Source: Flavobacteriales bacterium
Lineage (GTDB): Bacteria > Bacteroidota > Bacteroidia > Flavobacteriales > Flavobacteriaceae
Assembly: GCA_017303755.1 (NCBI GenBank)
Contig: JAFLBS010000002.1
Span: 1 to 64,000, forward strand
Reading direction: 5' to 3'
DNA: 64,000 nt
Below the pieces are notes generated by a model. It was given only the letters and a program-made list of their open reading frames with translations, did not search any database and was not told where the DNA came from. The stretch's first letter is position 1; each line of letters begins with the position of its first letter. The position numbers were made by a program, and so were the translations under genes. Below, in pieces: positions 27,731 through 35,309 of the stretch.

Positions 27731-28090
27731 ATGCCTTGGAATAGTGGTGGTAATGACTGTAATCCAGTAATTTACGAAATGTAATGCGAAATTACAGTAA
27801 ATTTCAAAGGTCATTTAGATGTAGTTTATGCAAATGAATTTGGTAATGCGGTATCGTTAGTTGTCACTCAGTTGCCTTGAAGTAAGACTATAACTTATCT
27901 TGCAAGTATTATGGCGGATGGAATAACCTCTAGCTCTGTGAGTTCTAAACCTGGTTTAGCTGTTGAAACTGGTAGTATGAAAATATACTTTGGAAATACT
28001 GTTAAAAGATCAAGTGATAAAATATTTGGTCAAAATGGATCTCTAATTTTTGACGCACAATCCTATCCTGTACTTTTAAAGATTTATTAA
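27731..28090 (+). pseudogene. Remnant of an unidentified gene, two in-frame stops
   Basis: Reading from the ATG at 27731, the frame runs 119 codons to a TAA at 28088 with TAA at 27782 and one more stop near codon 52 as the only interruptions. The translation has coding character: VNFKGHLDVVYANEFGNAVS, then SIMADGITSSSVSSKPGL and KIYFGNTVKRSSDKIFGQN. I do not recognise the family. It lies next to a transposase remnant in a decayed region. Confidence 0.5.
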
Positions 28091-28341
28091 AAGTTTGAGG
28101 CTTTCTTATACAGTAGGGTTTTGTGATTTTTCGTGTGTACAGTTAGTTATCGTAAAAACTACAAATATGATAAGTAAAGTAGTTGAAGCTTTGTTTAGAA
28201 ATATTTCGTCATAGATAAGAATTACTATGAGAATTGCTAAAACTCTAAAATAGCTATATATGGTTAATATAGTTTTATGTAGCCTTGTAAGCACTCATTA
28301 TGTTATTAGAACCCTAATTGAAACTTTATATTTACTTTGAA

Positions 28342-28560
28342 CGCAGTCATTGTCGTAACAAGAATTTTCAATTTTGGCGATTTGGTAACATTGCTTAAGA
28401 GATTTATTCTGAAAAATTCATTTGGTCAAAAATAGATTACATTCATTTTAATCCTGCTCGAGCAGTTATTGTTTCTAATCCTTAAGATTATATTTATTCT
28501 AGCGCATCGAATTACACAGATTCAAAAGGAATAATTTAGGTTGAGTTGAGGTTGTTCAAA
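28342..28560 (+). pseudogene. REP-associated tyrosine transposase (RAYT, IS200-like) C-terminal remnant
   Basis: One frame reads RSHCRNKNFQFWRFGNIA, stop, EIYSEKFIWSKIDYIHFNP, then ARAVIVSNP, stop, DYIYSSASNYTDSKGII, stop. This matches the conserved tail of Y1 REP-associated transposases, including the KxxYIHxNPxRA and DYxYSSAxNY blocks. Three stops and the missing N-terminal HUH/tyrosine half show that it is dead. RAYTs move or maintain short palindromic repeats, so dispersed palindromic repeats in this genome may have come from a living relative. Confidence 0.8.
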
Positions 28561-28601
28561 TTCTGTTGTAAATGTAAAGTCAAGTTCAGTTGTGAAATGC
28601 G

Positions 28602-28715
28602 ATGATTTTTAAAAGTGATAAGTATGTTGTGCAAAGTCAGGAGACATTTGCGCAGCATAGTTCTGGTAAAGAAACTTTGCCGAGAGATGCTTTTGCTAAG
28701 ATGTATACCAAATAA
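28602..28715 (+). CDS. 37-residue open frame, probably a gene remnant
   Basis: It begins MIFKSDKYVVQSQETF and ends AFAKMYTK. The composition looks like coding DNA, and a perfect terminator begins at its stop codon (28714), but it is in a decayed region and may be the tail of a lost gene. No family is recognised. Confidence 0.3.
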   Translation: MIFKSDKYVVQSQETFAQHSSGKETLPRDAFAKMYTK

Positions 28716-28754
28716 TAAATCCCTATAGAAAATCTTTACAGGGATTTATTTTTA
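28714..28754 (+). terminator. Rho-independent terminator
   Basis: Perfect 11-bp stem AATAAATCCCT (28714-28724) and AGGGATTTATT (28740-28750), a 15-base loop, and Ts following. Confidence 0.8.
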
Positions 28755-28899
28755 GCGAGTTTGTTACTGAGAAAATACTAAGCAGATATTAACTATATTT
28801 TTTAAATAGTGATTGCTATTCTAACGGATGAAAATTGTATATCGTGAATGTTTCAATATTTGTTTTTAATGAATTCTCAATTAAAAAAAAAGAAAATTA

Positions 28900-29295
28900 C
28901 TATTGTAATACATATTGTAATGAACTAATAACAGCAGATCCATTTGATTGAACTGTTTCTGTTTGCTCTTTTTTTACAACTCCACCAACATAAATTTTTG
29001 CTGTAATTGTTTGCCCTGGATTTGCACCATATACTACCGCAGTCATTGTAGCTACGAATGAGCCTTGTTGTGCAACTTCGTCTTTTGACCAAGGCAATGC
29101 TGTTGGAACTGCGCCTGCGCCTGTATTTGATCCTGTAACATATGAAATATTGAAAGTGCCAACTGCATTTCCAGTCAATTCATATTTAACTTCTCTGCTA
29201 TTTGGTGTATTATTTTGACTGTCATCATCACTACATGATGATAGAAATGAAATTAAAAACACAACTAGTAATTTTGATAAAGAATCTGTTTTCAT
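28900..29295 (-). CDS. Small lipoprotein with a single beta-sandwich-like domain
   Basis: A 131-residue protein. The lipoprotein signal ends in LISFLSSC, followed by an SDDDSQNN spacer. The mature domain starts VKYELTGNAVGTFNISYVTG and continues with LPWSKDEVAQQGSFVATMTA and GQTITAKIYVGG. This pattern resembles MmpS-like small envelope proteins of Bacteroidota whose function is unknown. Its promoter contains the conserved palindrome at the standard spacing, so it is the fifth exported member of the putative regulon. Confidence 0.8.
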   Translation of the reverse strand: MKTDSLSKLLVVFLISFLSSCSDDDSQNNTPNSREVKYELTGNAVGTFNISYVTGSNTGAGAVPTALPWSKDEVAQQGSFVATMTAVVYGANPGQTITAKIYVGGVVKKEQTETVQSNGSAVISSLQYVLQ

Positions 29296-29348
29296 GGTTT
29301 TATAAATTTGATAAGATTAAATTTTAGATTTTAAGTAAATCCTGTATT

Positions 29349-29419
29349 CAAAAATAATTATAATCAAATTCTCATAAAATACACATAATTGAGTATTTGT
29401 TTTTACCTGATTTCAGGTA
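29349..29419 (-). promoter_or_regulatory. Palindrome-controlled promoter of the lipoprotein gene at 29295
   Basis: TACCTGATTTCAGGTA (29404-29419) lies 59 bp centre to centre from the minus-strand -7 element TATTTTTG (29356-29349). A weak second site TACTCAATTATGTGTA (minus strand, 29395-29380) is at the 24-bp offset. No -33 TTG lies at 17-23 bp. The leader is about 53 nt. Confidence 0.8.
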
Positions 29420-29774
29420 ATCAGGAGCTTTAAACAATAGATATTCTATTGATTTATTGTTTTTAAAATTTAATCACTCGGCGTTGGTTTTTTAGCTTCA
29501 GATCTAACATAGTGCAAAAGTTTGCCTAAGCAGTATGATGATTAATAAGTCAGGTTTTGTATTTCATGCTGCACTAACAGGATGAATTTTAGTGGCTGAA
29601 TATTTGAATTCACTTTCTTTTTGTTGGTGTTTGGCAATTGATTAGTCAGAGTTAAAATTAAGTGCCAGAAAAGTAGGGTGGGTAAGCATTGCTAGTTCTT
29701 CTTTGGTAATTGAGTTAAAGATGGGAGCTTGGGCTACGCAGCACTATAATGCCACATTATGTAAAAAAGCTTTG

Positions 29775-29850
29775 GAGAAAAAATTACTGGCGCAAGTTAC
29801 GGAGTGTAAGTGTAATTGTTTCAATAACTATGGAGCATTCCAAAACTTTG
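29775..29850 (-). pseudogene. Remnant related to the small protein encoded at 54887-55078
   Basis: On the minus strand the frame reads SIVIETITLTLRNLRQ and then stops, against QTIETSGKSKTPTLRDLRQQ in the gene at 54887. At DNA level the run ctggcgcaagtnacgnagtgtangtgt is shared. The rest of the gene is missing. Confidence 0.5.
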
Positions 29851-30007
29851 TCCTTAGTGTCTTTGCGAGAAAACCCATAAAAAAGAACACAGTAGCAGAA
29901 GGTAGATAGTAAGTCACTATCACAGTTTTTAGAAAAATCAGCGACACGAGACAAAAGGTCGAACTGACGAAGTAAAATCTGCGCATTGCAATAGCAAATC
30001 CGTTTTG

Positions 30008-30027
30008 CCTGCAGGCAGGCAGGCAGG
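30008..30027. repeat. GGCA tetranucleotide tandem repeat
   Basis: CCTG followed by four CAGG units makes a short, self-complementary, GC-rich tract that stands out in AT-rich DNA. Such CCTGC/GCAGG tracts occur in dispersed repeats of Bacteroidota. Confidence 0.7.
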
Positions 30028-30301
30028 TCCGCGTTCCAAAAAAATAAGCAAAGCGAATTTGTTAGTGAAGAGTATCAGTCGCTTATCTCGAAACCTACAA
30101 CCCATAACAAAAAAACTCACAACGTAAACCCAGATCGATACTGATCTAGCTCATCATCAGCGCGTATTATTATGTATAATCAAACCCGTACTTCCAAAGC
30201 CGAGTATTTTTAGGAATTCGGAGCGGTTCATTTTTAATGTTTTAATCTATGTTTGTTATTTCTAGAGTGCAAAATAGTTCTTTTGATTTCTTATTGCGCT
30301 A

Positions 30302-30520
30302 TTATACATCGTTTTTCGCCGAAATCTTATCCAATTTTAAGAAACTGATTGTTTTGTTGTAATCTAATCCCATGTAATCGCAAAACTCGTAGATGGTAAT
30401 TACTTGGTGTTTTTGTTTTTTGTAGAACACTTTGATGTCGTTGTAAATGTTACGGCATTGTCTTTCTGTTTTATCCGTTATTCGCTGGATGTCGTGGGTG
30501 TAAATGCACATTCTTTTCAT
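30302..30520 (-). CDS. Small conserved flavobacterial protein, 72 residues
   Basis: It begins MKRMCIYTHDIQRITDKTER and continues with CRNIYNDIKVFYKKQKHQVI and IYEFCDYMGLDYNKTISFL. I recall short proteins of this type with the MCIYTxDxQRITxK start in many Flavobacteria, usually of unknown function. The predicted helices and the two-part layout (helical N-terminus, then an EFCDYMGL helix) hint at a small DNA-binding fold. The gene stands alone among decayed DNA. Confidence 0.65.
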   Translation of the reverse strand: MKRMCIYTHDIQRITDKTERQCRNIYNDIKVFYKKQKHQVITIYEFCDYMGLDYNKTISFLKLDKISAKNDV

Positions 30521-30868
30521 GGCTTATACATTTAGTTGTTGATTGGCTTTTATTTTATCTCTCAGATTGCTAGGTTCTCTATAACGTGATAATGACGTAT
30601 GTATTACGCATCTATGACGTTGATATGAAGCATTAGCATTTTTGAACTCACCTTTGGCAGGTTTATAATCAAAGTTATCTATTTTTTTTATTACAAAAAA
30701 AGAAGTTATAGTTAAAATCGGAAATTTTATACTCTTTCGGAAATTATAGGCTCTGGCCTTTAGTTGTTTGCGGAAATTTGTCTTAGCCTTTTTCTCAATG
30801 GTCAGTTCTATTTGATTATTAGAAGTTATTGGGTTGATAAGGAATGTTTAATTAAAAATTAGTTACAA
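30521..30868. other. Intergenic stretch, 348 bp
   Basis: Three copies of CGGAAATT lie at 30719, 30738 and 30771, upstream of the gene at 30869. Their spacing (19 and 33 bp) is uneven, so an operator role is only a possibility. I see no coding remnant and no clear TAnnTTTG element. Confidence 0.4.
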
Positions 30869-31618
30869 ATGGCAAAATCGAGTGGAATTTTGAAAATTGA
30901 AGGAACGGTTGAAGACTTGACCTTTTACAAAAAAGACGGTAAAAACTTTGTACGTCGTAAAGGCGGTGTAAGCAAAGAACGTATTGAAAATGACCCTAAC
31001 TATGTCAGAACACGAGAAAACAACTCGGAGTTTGGGCATAGTGGTACGGCGGGAAAAGTGCTGCGTATGGCTATGGGCAGTTTGGTCTTTAAGGCCAAAG
31101 ACAGTAAGTTGGCGAGTAGAATGTTGCAAACCATGTCGCAGATTAAAAATTTAGATACTACTTCTATCAGAGGACAACGCAAGGTTAGTATTGGTTTGAG
31201 TACAACAGAAGGGAAACAATTATTAAAAGGGTTTGATTTTAATATTAATGCGCCGTTGAATGGGGTGCTGTTTGCTCCGTTTGATCTGGATACCGCAACA
31301 GGTGTGTTTACTATTACGGATTTTATTGGAGCTGAGCAATTGCAATTTCCAGCCGGAGCCACTCATGTGAGTTTGCAGAGCGCTGTGTTGGCCATTGATT
31401 TTGCAACCGAAGTTTCGGAGTTGGCGTATAGTAATATAGTGAATTTACCTATTAACTTGACACCGACTACTATCACTTTAACCCCCACTAGCGTACCCAG
31501 TGGGACAGGATTGCAGTTGTTTATGCTAATGCTTTCGTTTTACCAAGAAGTGAATGGACAGCAGTATTCGTTGAAAAATGAAGGGTACAATGTGCTTAAC
31601 GTGGTTGAGATTATTTAG
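30869..31618 (+). CDS. Conserved hypothetical protein (DUF6266-like)
   Basis: A 249-residue soluble protein beginning MAKSSGILKIEGTVEDLTFY, then KKDGKNFVRRKGGVSKERI. Proteins with this start (a short beta-hairpin, then VRxKGGVSKERI, then NNSEFGxxGxAGKxLR) are frequent in Flavobacteria and have no assigned function. The second half looks like beta strands. Its base composition is richer in G+C than its neighbours. A terminator follows at 31681-31708. Phage or structural origin is possible but not shown. Confidence 0.65.
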   Translation: MAKSSGILKIEGTVEDLTFYKKDGKNFVRRKGGVSKERIENDPNYVRTRENNSEFGHSGTAGKVLRMAMGSLVFKAKDSKLASRMLQTMSQIKNLDTTSIRGQRKVSIGLSTTEGKQLLKGFDFNINAPLNGVLFAPFDLDTATGVFTITDFIGAEQLQFPAGATHVSLQSAVLAIDFATEVSELAYSNIVNLPINLTPTTITLTPTSVPSGTGLQLFMLMLSFYQEVNGQQYSLKNEGYNVLNVVEII

Positions 31619-31680
31619 ATTAGTCGAAAAGACTATAGTCGTAGTCTCAGTTTTCAGTTTTTAAACTTAGTTGAAAAGAG

Positions 31681-31708
31681 CTCTTCACTTTGGTGGGGAG
31701 TTTTTTTT
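31681..31708 (+). terminator. Rho-independent terminator of the 30869 gene
   Basis: CTCTTCAC pairs with GTGGGGAG with G-T pairs in the middle, a four-base loop, and eight Ts follow. Confidence 0.75.
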
Positions 31709-31915
31709 GAGTAGCTTAGTGGTAGAGTTTGTTTAGAGTTTCAAGTTTCAAGTTATTGTTACCGTAACAATTGCCCTCTGATTTCTGTGTTTCCATTCCA
31801 ATCTTGATGAACTGATTAAGGAAGCATCTTATAATCATTTGAACAAAAATACCCATTTGTAGGGATGTGTAAAAAAACTATCTCAAATACCTTTACTAAA
31901 ATTTAAGATTTTATA

Positions 31916-31986
31916 AAGGGTGTTTTTCCTGTTAAAAAAAAGGGTGTTTTTCCTCTTTTTCTATGTTTTAAAATAATATAGGTTTG
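31916..31986 (+). promoter_or_regulatory. Promoter of the 32015 operon with two direct repeats
   Basis: AAGGGTGTTTTTCCT occurs at 31916-31930 and again at 31940-31954, 24 bp apart. The -7 element TAGGTTTG lies at 31979-31986. The repeat centres are about 59 and 35 bp from the -7 centre, the same geometry as the palindrome promoters, though the sequence differs. No -33 TTG is present. The leader is about 28 nt. Confidence 0.75.
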
Positions 31987-32014
31987 ATTTTCAAAATATT
32001 ATAACGACTATTTG

Positions 32015-34570
32015 ATGGATAATTCTGAAAAAAATAATGACAATAAGCATTTAGCTTGGTTTTTAGGGTCTAAGGGTGAAAATTCTGATTTTTTTATAAA
32101 AATATTAAATTCAATTATCCAAGATTATGTTCATTGGCGAAGAAATTATTATCCTAGTGATTCTATATTAATTAATAAAAAACTGCAGCGATTGAATGAA
32201 GAAGAATATGACAAAATTTATCAAAATAATATTGAAATGATGTCATTACTAAGAAGAAATTTTCCATTTTATAGTCCTAGATACATAGGTCATATGTTAT
32301 CTGATATTAGCATGCCATCCATGTTTGGATACTTTGCTGGTATGTTATATAACTCCAATAACGTTACACCCGAAGCAGCCCCTGTTACTGTAGAGTGGGA
32401 AATTGATGCATGTAATGAAATATTAAAAATGTTAGGTTATAAAGAATCCCCTTCACCTCCATCAAAAGAAGCACCTGTTCAAGAATGGAAGGCATACAAA
32501 AAAAATATAAAAGACGAATTCGGATGGGCACATATAACTTCAGGAGGAACTGTAGCAAACATTGAAGCATTATGGGTAGCAAGAACAATAAAATATTTTC
32601 CTTTAGCAATTCGAGATGTAGCAATACAAAAAGATATTGAATTAGAAATTAAGCAGCCAAACCCAACATTAAAGCCAATAGATATAAAAAAAATGAAACC
32701 AGAAGATTTGTTACATATTAAACCAAACGAATCTATTTATTTGTTCTCTAAATTTATCGATGCAATCGCAAAAAAAGAATATAAGAGTATTGAAAAAGCA
32801 AGTGAATTAGCTTTAGATCTGTTATCAAAGTCAAAATATAGTTTAAGTAATAGTTTAGGTAACGTTTTTAAAGAATTTCCTCCTGTTATTTTTACTTCTG
32901 GTGCTGCGCATTATTCAATCCAAAAAGCTGCGGATATATTAGGTATAGGTCGTTCCAATGTTATTAAGGTAAAAACTGATGGTTTATTTAGACTTGATGT
33001 AAAGGATTTAAAAGTAAAAATGAACTCTGCAATAAAGTCGGGAAAATATCCAATAGCTATAGTTGCTATTGGATCAACAACTGAAGAAGGTGCAGTAGAC
33101 CCAATTCATGAAATTATTGAATATAGAGAAGAACTTGAAATTGAAAGTAATAAAAGCTTTTGGTTACATATAGATTCAGCTTGGGGTGGTTATGTTTCAA
33201 CTATTTTTAGGCTTGACGAAAATGAAGAATTGAACATCATTTTAGACAAAATATCAAGAAAAATAAGAGTAAATCTGGAAAGCAACTCAAATCATTTACA
33301 TTCTATAAAATTAATTATTCAGCAAATTATTAATAACGTGTTATTAATAGATGAGACTAGCGAGGCAAAAAAAACTAATGAACATTTTAAAAATAGTTTG
33401 CAAAACCTTTTAGAAGAAATTGAAATTAAATCAATAGATGCTAATGAAGTCCTTTTAAATTTTAAGAAAATTGTTTTCAATTTTGGAGGATCAATTTATT
33501 TATTTGAAAATAAAAAACTGTTTGATTGTCTACTCAAAGAAGATTTTGAAATAAATATTAATGATCGTACAGATGACACCTCAACATTTGTTTCAGATGA
33601 TATTAATTTTAGTTTAAACAATTATAAAAGGGAAAAAAAAGTAAAATGGAGTTCTAAGCATGTTGTAAGTTCGTTTCTCGCTTTCAAAAATGCAGATTCA
33701 ATAACAGTTGACCCGCACAAACTTGGTTATATTCAATACCCTTGCGGAATAATTTCTTTTAAAAATGATAGAATTAGGCATTTCATAATGCAAAGAGCAC
33801 CCTATATAACATCGTCAGGCCATAATGCCTTATTACACAATCCTCCAAGACATATACAACAAATAGACTTTAATAAATTAGAAAAAAACGAATTACCATA
33901 TAATGATTATAAAATAGGAATAGATGCTTTTGCTCCTTTTATGCTTGAAGGTTCAAAACCAGGAGCTGCAGCAGCTTCTTTGTGGTTTTCTTCCAAAAAT
34001 ATTCCATTAAATAGAAAAAATCATGGTTTAATTATTAAAGATACATTACTAGCAACAAGAGAGCTTTATGAATGGTTAATAACATGGGAAAAAATCTACT
34101 CTGAAACAGGTGAAAATGAAAAGTTATTATATGAGTTTAAAACCTTCGGAACTGTACCTGACACTAATGTTTTAGTTTTTGCAATTAAAAGTAAAATGAA
34201 TGATACTATCAAGGGAATGAATGAATTAACAGAAAGTGTTTATAATAATTTTTCAATTCAAGCTGAATTAGGAGCAAAAGATCATAGTTATTCTCAATCA
34301 TTTTTTATTTCAAAAACAAAAATGGATGAATCACATTATAGCTTTGAATCTTTCAAAACTTTTTTTGAGAATTGTAATTTAAAAAGTGCTAAAAAAGATT
34401 ACTTAGATAATGGTCTGCTAATATTAAGGGCAACACTTATGAATCCATATATTAGTTCTATTAGAAGAAATACAAATCAAAATTTAATCAAAGAATTTGT
34501 TTTAGAATTACACAAAGCTGCAAATAGTGCTACAAAAAAAATATTATTAGGTTCAGTTAATATTAAATAA
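32015..34570 (+). CDS. PLP-dependent group II decarboxylase-like protein (tyrosine-decarboxylase type)
   Basis: The frame also has a TTG three bases earlier, but ATG 32015 is the likely start. In 851 residues the pyridoxal-phosphate features are clear: HITSGGTVANIEALWVAR (about 173-190), HIDSAWGGYVS (about 385-396) and VDPHKLGY with the Schiff-base Lys569. They resemble bacterial tyrosine decarboxylases of about 620 residues. Here the gap between the last two motifs is about 170 residues, roughly 100 more than in that family, filled with acidic and lysine-rich sequence. The substrate may be an amino acid or a derivative. It is first in an operon with two membrane proteins and two exported proteins. 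Confidence 0.8.
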   Translation: MDNSEKNNDNKHLAWFLGSKGENSDFFIKILNSIIQDYVHWRRNYYPSDSILINKKLQRLNEEEYDKIYQNNIEMMSLLRRNFPFYSPRYIGHMLSDISMPSMFGYFAGMLYNSNNVTPEAAPVTVEWEIDACNEILKMLGYKESPSPPSKEAPVQEWKAYKKNIKDEFGWAHITSGGTVANIEALWVARTIKYFPLAIRDVAIQKDIELEIKQPNPTLKPIDIKKMKPEDLLHIKPNESIYLFSKFIDAIAKKEYKSIEKASELALDLLSKSKYSLSNSLGNVFKEFPPVIFTSGAAHYSIQKAADILGIGRSNVIKVKTDGLFRLDVKDLKVKMNSAIKSGKYPIAIVAIGSTTEEGAVDPIHEIIEYREELEIESNKSFWLHIDSAWGGYVSTIFRLDENEELNIILDKISRKIRVNLESNSNHLHSIKLIIQQIINNVLLIDETSEAKKTNEHFKNSLQNLLEEIEIKSIDANEVLLNFKKIVFNFGGSIYLFENKKLFDCLLKEDFEININDRTDDTSTFVSDDINFSLNNYKREKKVKWSSKHVVSSFLAFKNADSITVDPHKLGYIQYPCGIISFKNDRIRHFIMQRAPYITSSGHNALLHNPPRHIQQIDFNKLEKNELPYNDYKIGIDAFAPFMLEGSKPGAAAASLWFSSKNIPLNRKNHGLIIKDTLLATRELYEWLITWEKIYSETGENEKLLYEFKTFGTVPDTNVLVFAIKSKMNDTIKGMNELTESVYNNFSIQAELGAKDHSYSQSFFISKTKMDESHYSFESFKTFFENCNLKSAKKDYLDNGLLILRATLMNPYISSIRRNTNQNLIKEFVLELHKAANSATKKILLGSVNIK

Positions 34571-34576
34571 AAATTG

Positions 34577-35305
34577 ATGATACTAGATATAAATGAAATA
34601 ACTTATTATATTATAAAATGGCGTCTTGATTTTTTTCTAGATTTATTTTTTATAATTATTTTTACAATAGTTGCTATAATAAGTTTTATTGCCTATCACA
34701 ATCATAAAAAATTTTTAGTTGAAAATGTAACTTTTCATACAATAGAAAGTTTATATGAACTTTTTAATAAATTATCAAATAGTGAAAAAGATTGGAGATT
34801 ATCTCATTTATTTTGCGTTACTGATGATAATTATATGAAGACCTGTAACGAAATTGTAGCTTCATTTCAAAACATAACTGATGTCAACCAGTTAAAAGTC
34901 AATCTAATAGAGTATCGGTTAAGAGAACAAAAAATGATTATTGATATTTTATTGTTCTATGAACAAGTTTACTTCCAATATAAGCATTCTAAAGATTTAA
35001 GATTAAGAAAGGAATTCTTGAGAGTTATCGATCATTATTTTAAAGACAAACTTTTAATCAATCCTCGAATAATAAATGCCATATTAGAAAGTTCAGTCGG
35101 CAAAGAATTGCATTTAGAAGAAGAATCTTTTATATCTCTTACAGATCGATTTGAAGAGAAATTAAAGAAATTTGATTTATCAATTGATAAATCTGGGCCT
35201 TTTAATTTTGAATTATATCCTGCAAAACAAGATTCAATGTACTCAATTAATAACAAAATAAAATACTCTGAGTTTAAGGATTTACTTAAGCATAATAAAA
35301 ATTAA
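34577..35305 (+). CDS. Hypothetical protein with one N-terminal membrane helix
   Basis: ATG 34577 is chosen over the TTG at 34574. The 242-residue protein has one strong hydrophobic segment (about 16-40, DFFLDLFFIIIFTIVAIISFIAY) and a helical cytoplasmic part rich in charged residues, with EKDWRLSHLF, QKMIIDILLFYEQVYF and RVIDHYFKDKLL. No known domain is recognised. It starts 6 bp after the decarboxylase gene and 4 bp before the next gene, so it is surely in the operon. Confidence 0.75.
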   Translation: MILDINEITYYIIKWRLDFFLDLFFIIIFTIVAIISFIAYHNHKKFLVENVTFHTIESLYELFNKLSNSEKDWRLSHLFCVTDDNYMKTCNEIVASFQNITDVNQLKVNLIEYRLREQKMIIDILLFYEQVYFQYKHSKDLRLRKEFLRVIDHYFKDKLLINPRIINAILESSVGKELHLEEESFISLTDRFEEKLKKFDLSIDKSGPFNFELYPAKQDSMYSINNKIKYSEFKDLLKHNKN

Positions 35306-35309
35306 GACT

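Larger units (their letters stand above)
27475..28899. other. Decayed accessory region
   Basis: No intact gene is convincing in these 1.4 kb. It holds, in order, a cassette-like junction sequence, a hairpin terminator (27680-27709), a frame with two internal stops (27731-28090), a REP-associated transposase remnant (28342-28560), a 37-codon open frame (28602-28715) and a second terminator (28714-28750). The pattern is that of a former mobile or accessory segment now decaying. Confidence 0.7.
29420..30301. other. Decayed region with repeats
   Basis: No intact gene is convincing. On the minus strand about 29568-29720 reads as an open stretch with one stop (SITKEELAMLTHPTFLALNF, stop, SIAKHQQKESEFKYSATKIH), perhaps a lost gene. 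A fragment at 29775-29850 is related to the end of the small gene at 54887-55078. A tetranucleotide repeat lies at 30008-30027. Small open frames here have no coding character. Confidence 0.5.
31619..32014. other. Intergenic stretch, 396 bp
   Basis: It contains the terminator of the 30869 gene (31681-31708), about 200 bp of AT-rich DNA in which I see nothing, and the two-repeat promoter of the next operon (31916-31986). Confidence 0.7.

Noticed and set aside
28106-28294. Minus-strand frame of 62 residues with a hydrophobic stretch and a late NCTHEK
   Set aside because: It lies in decayed DNA, has no promoter or ribosome binding context and no recognisable family; hydrophobicity is expected by chance in such AT-rich DNA.
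29703-29909. Plus-strand frame of 68 residues
   Set aside because: It is antisense to the remnant related to the 54887 gene and has an unusual composition; the minus-strand remnant explains the open frame.
29938-30120. Minus-strand frame of 60 residues across the GGCA repeat
   Set aside because: The repeat dictates its central residues, and the rest has no coding character.
31916-31954. CRISPR-like repeat reading of the two AAGGGTGTTTTTCCT copies
   Set aside because: Only two 15-bp copies with a 9-bp gap exist, next to a promoter element; there are no spacers and no cas genes in the window.
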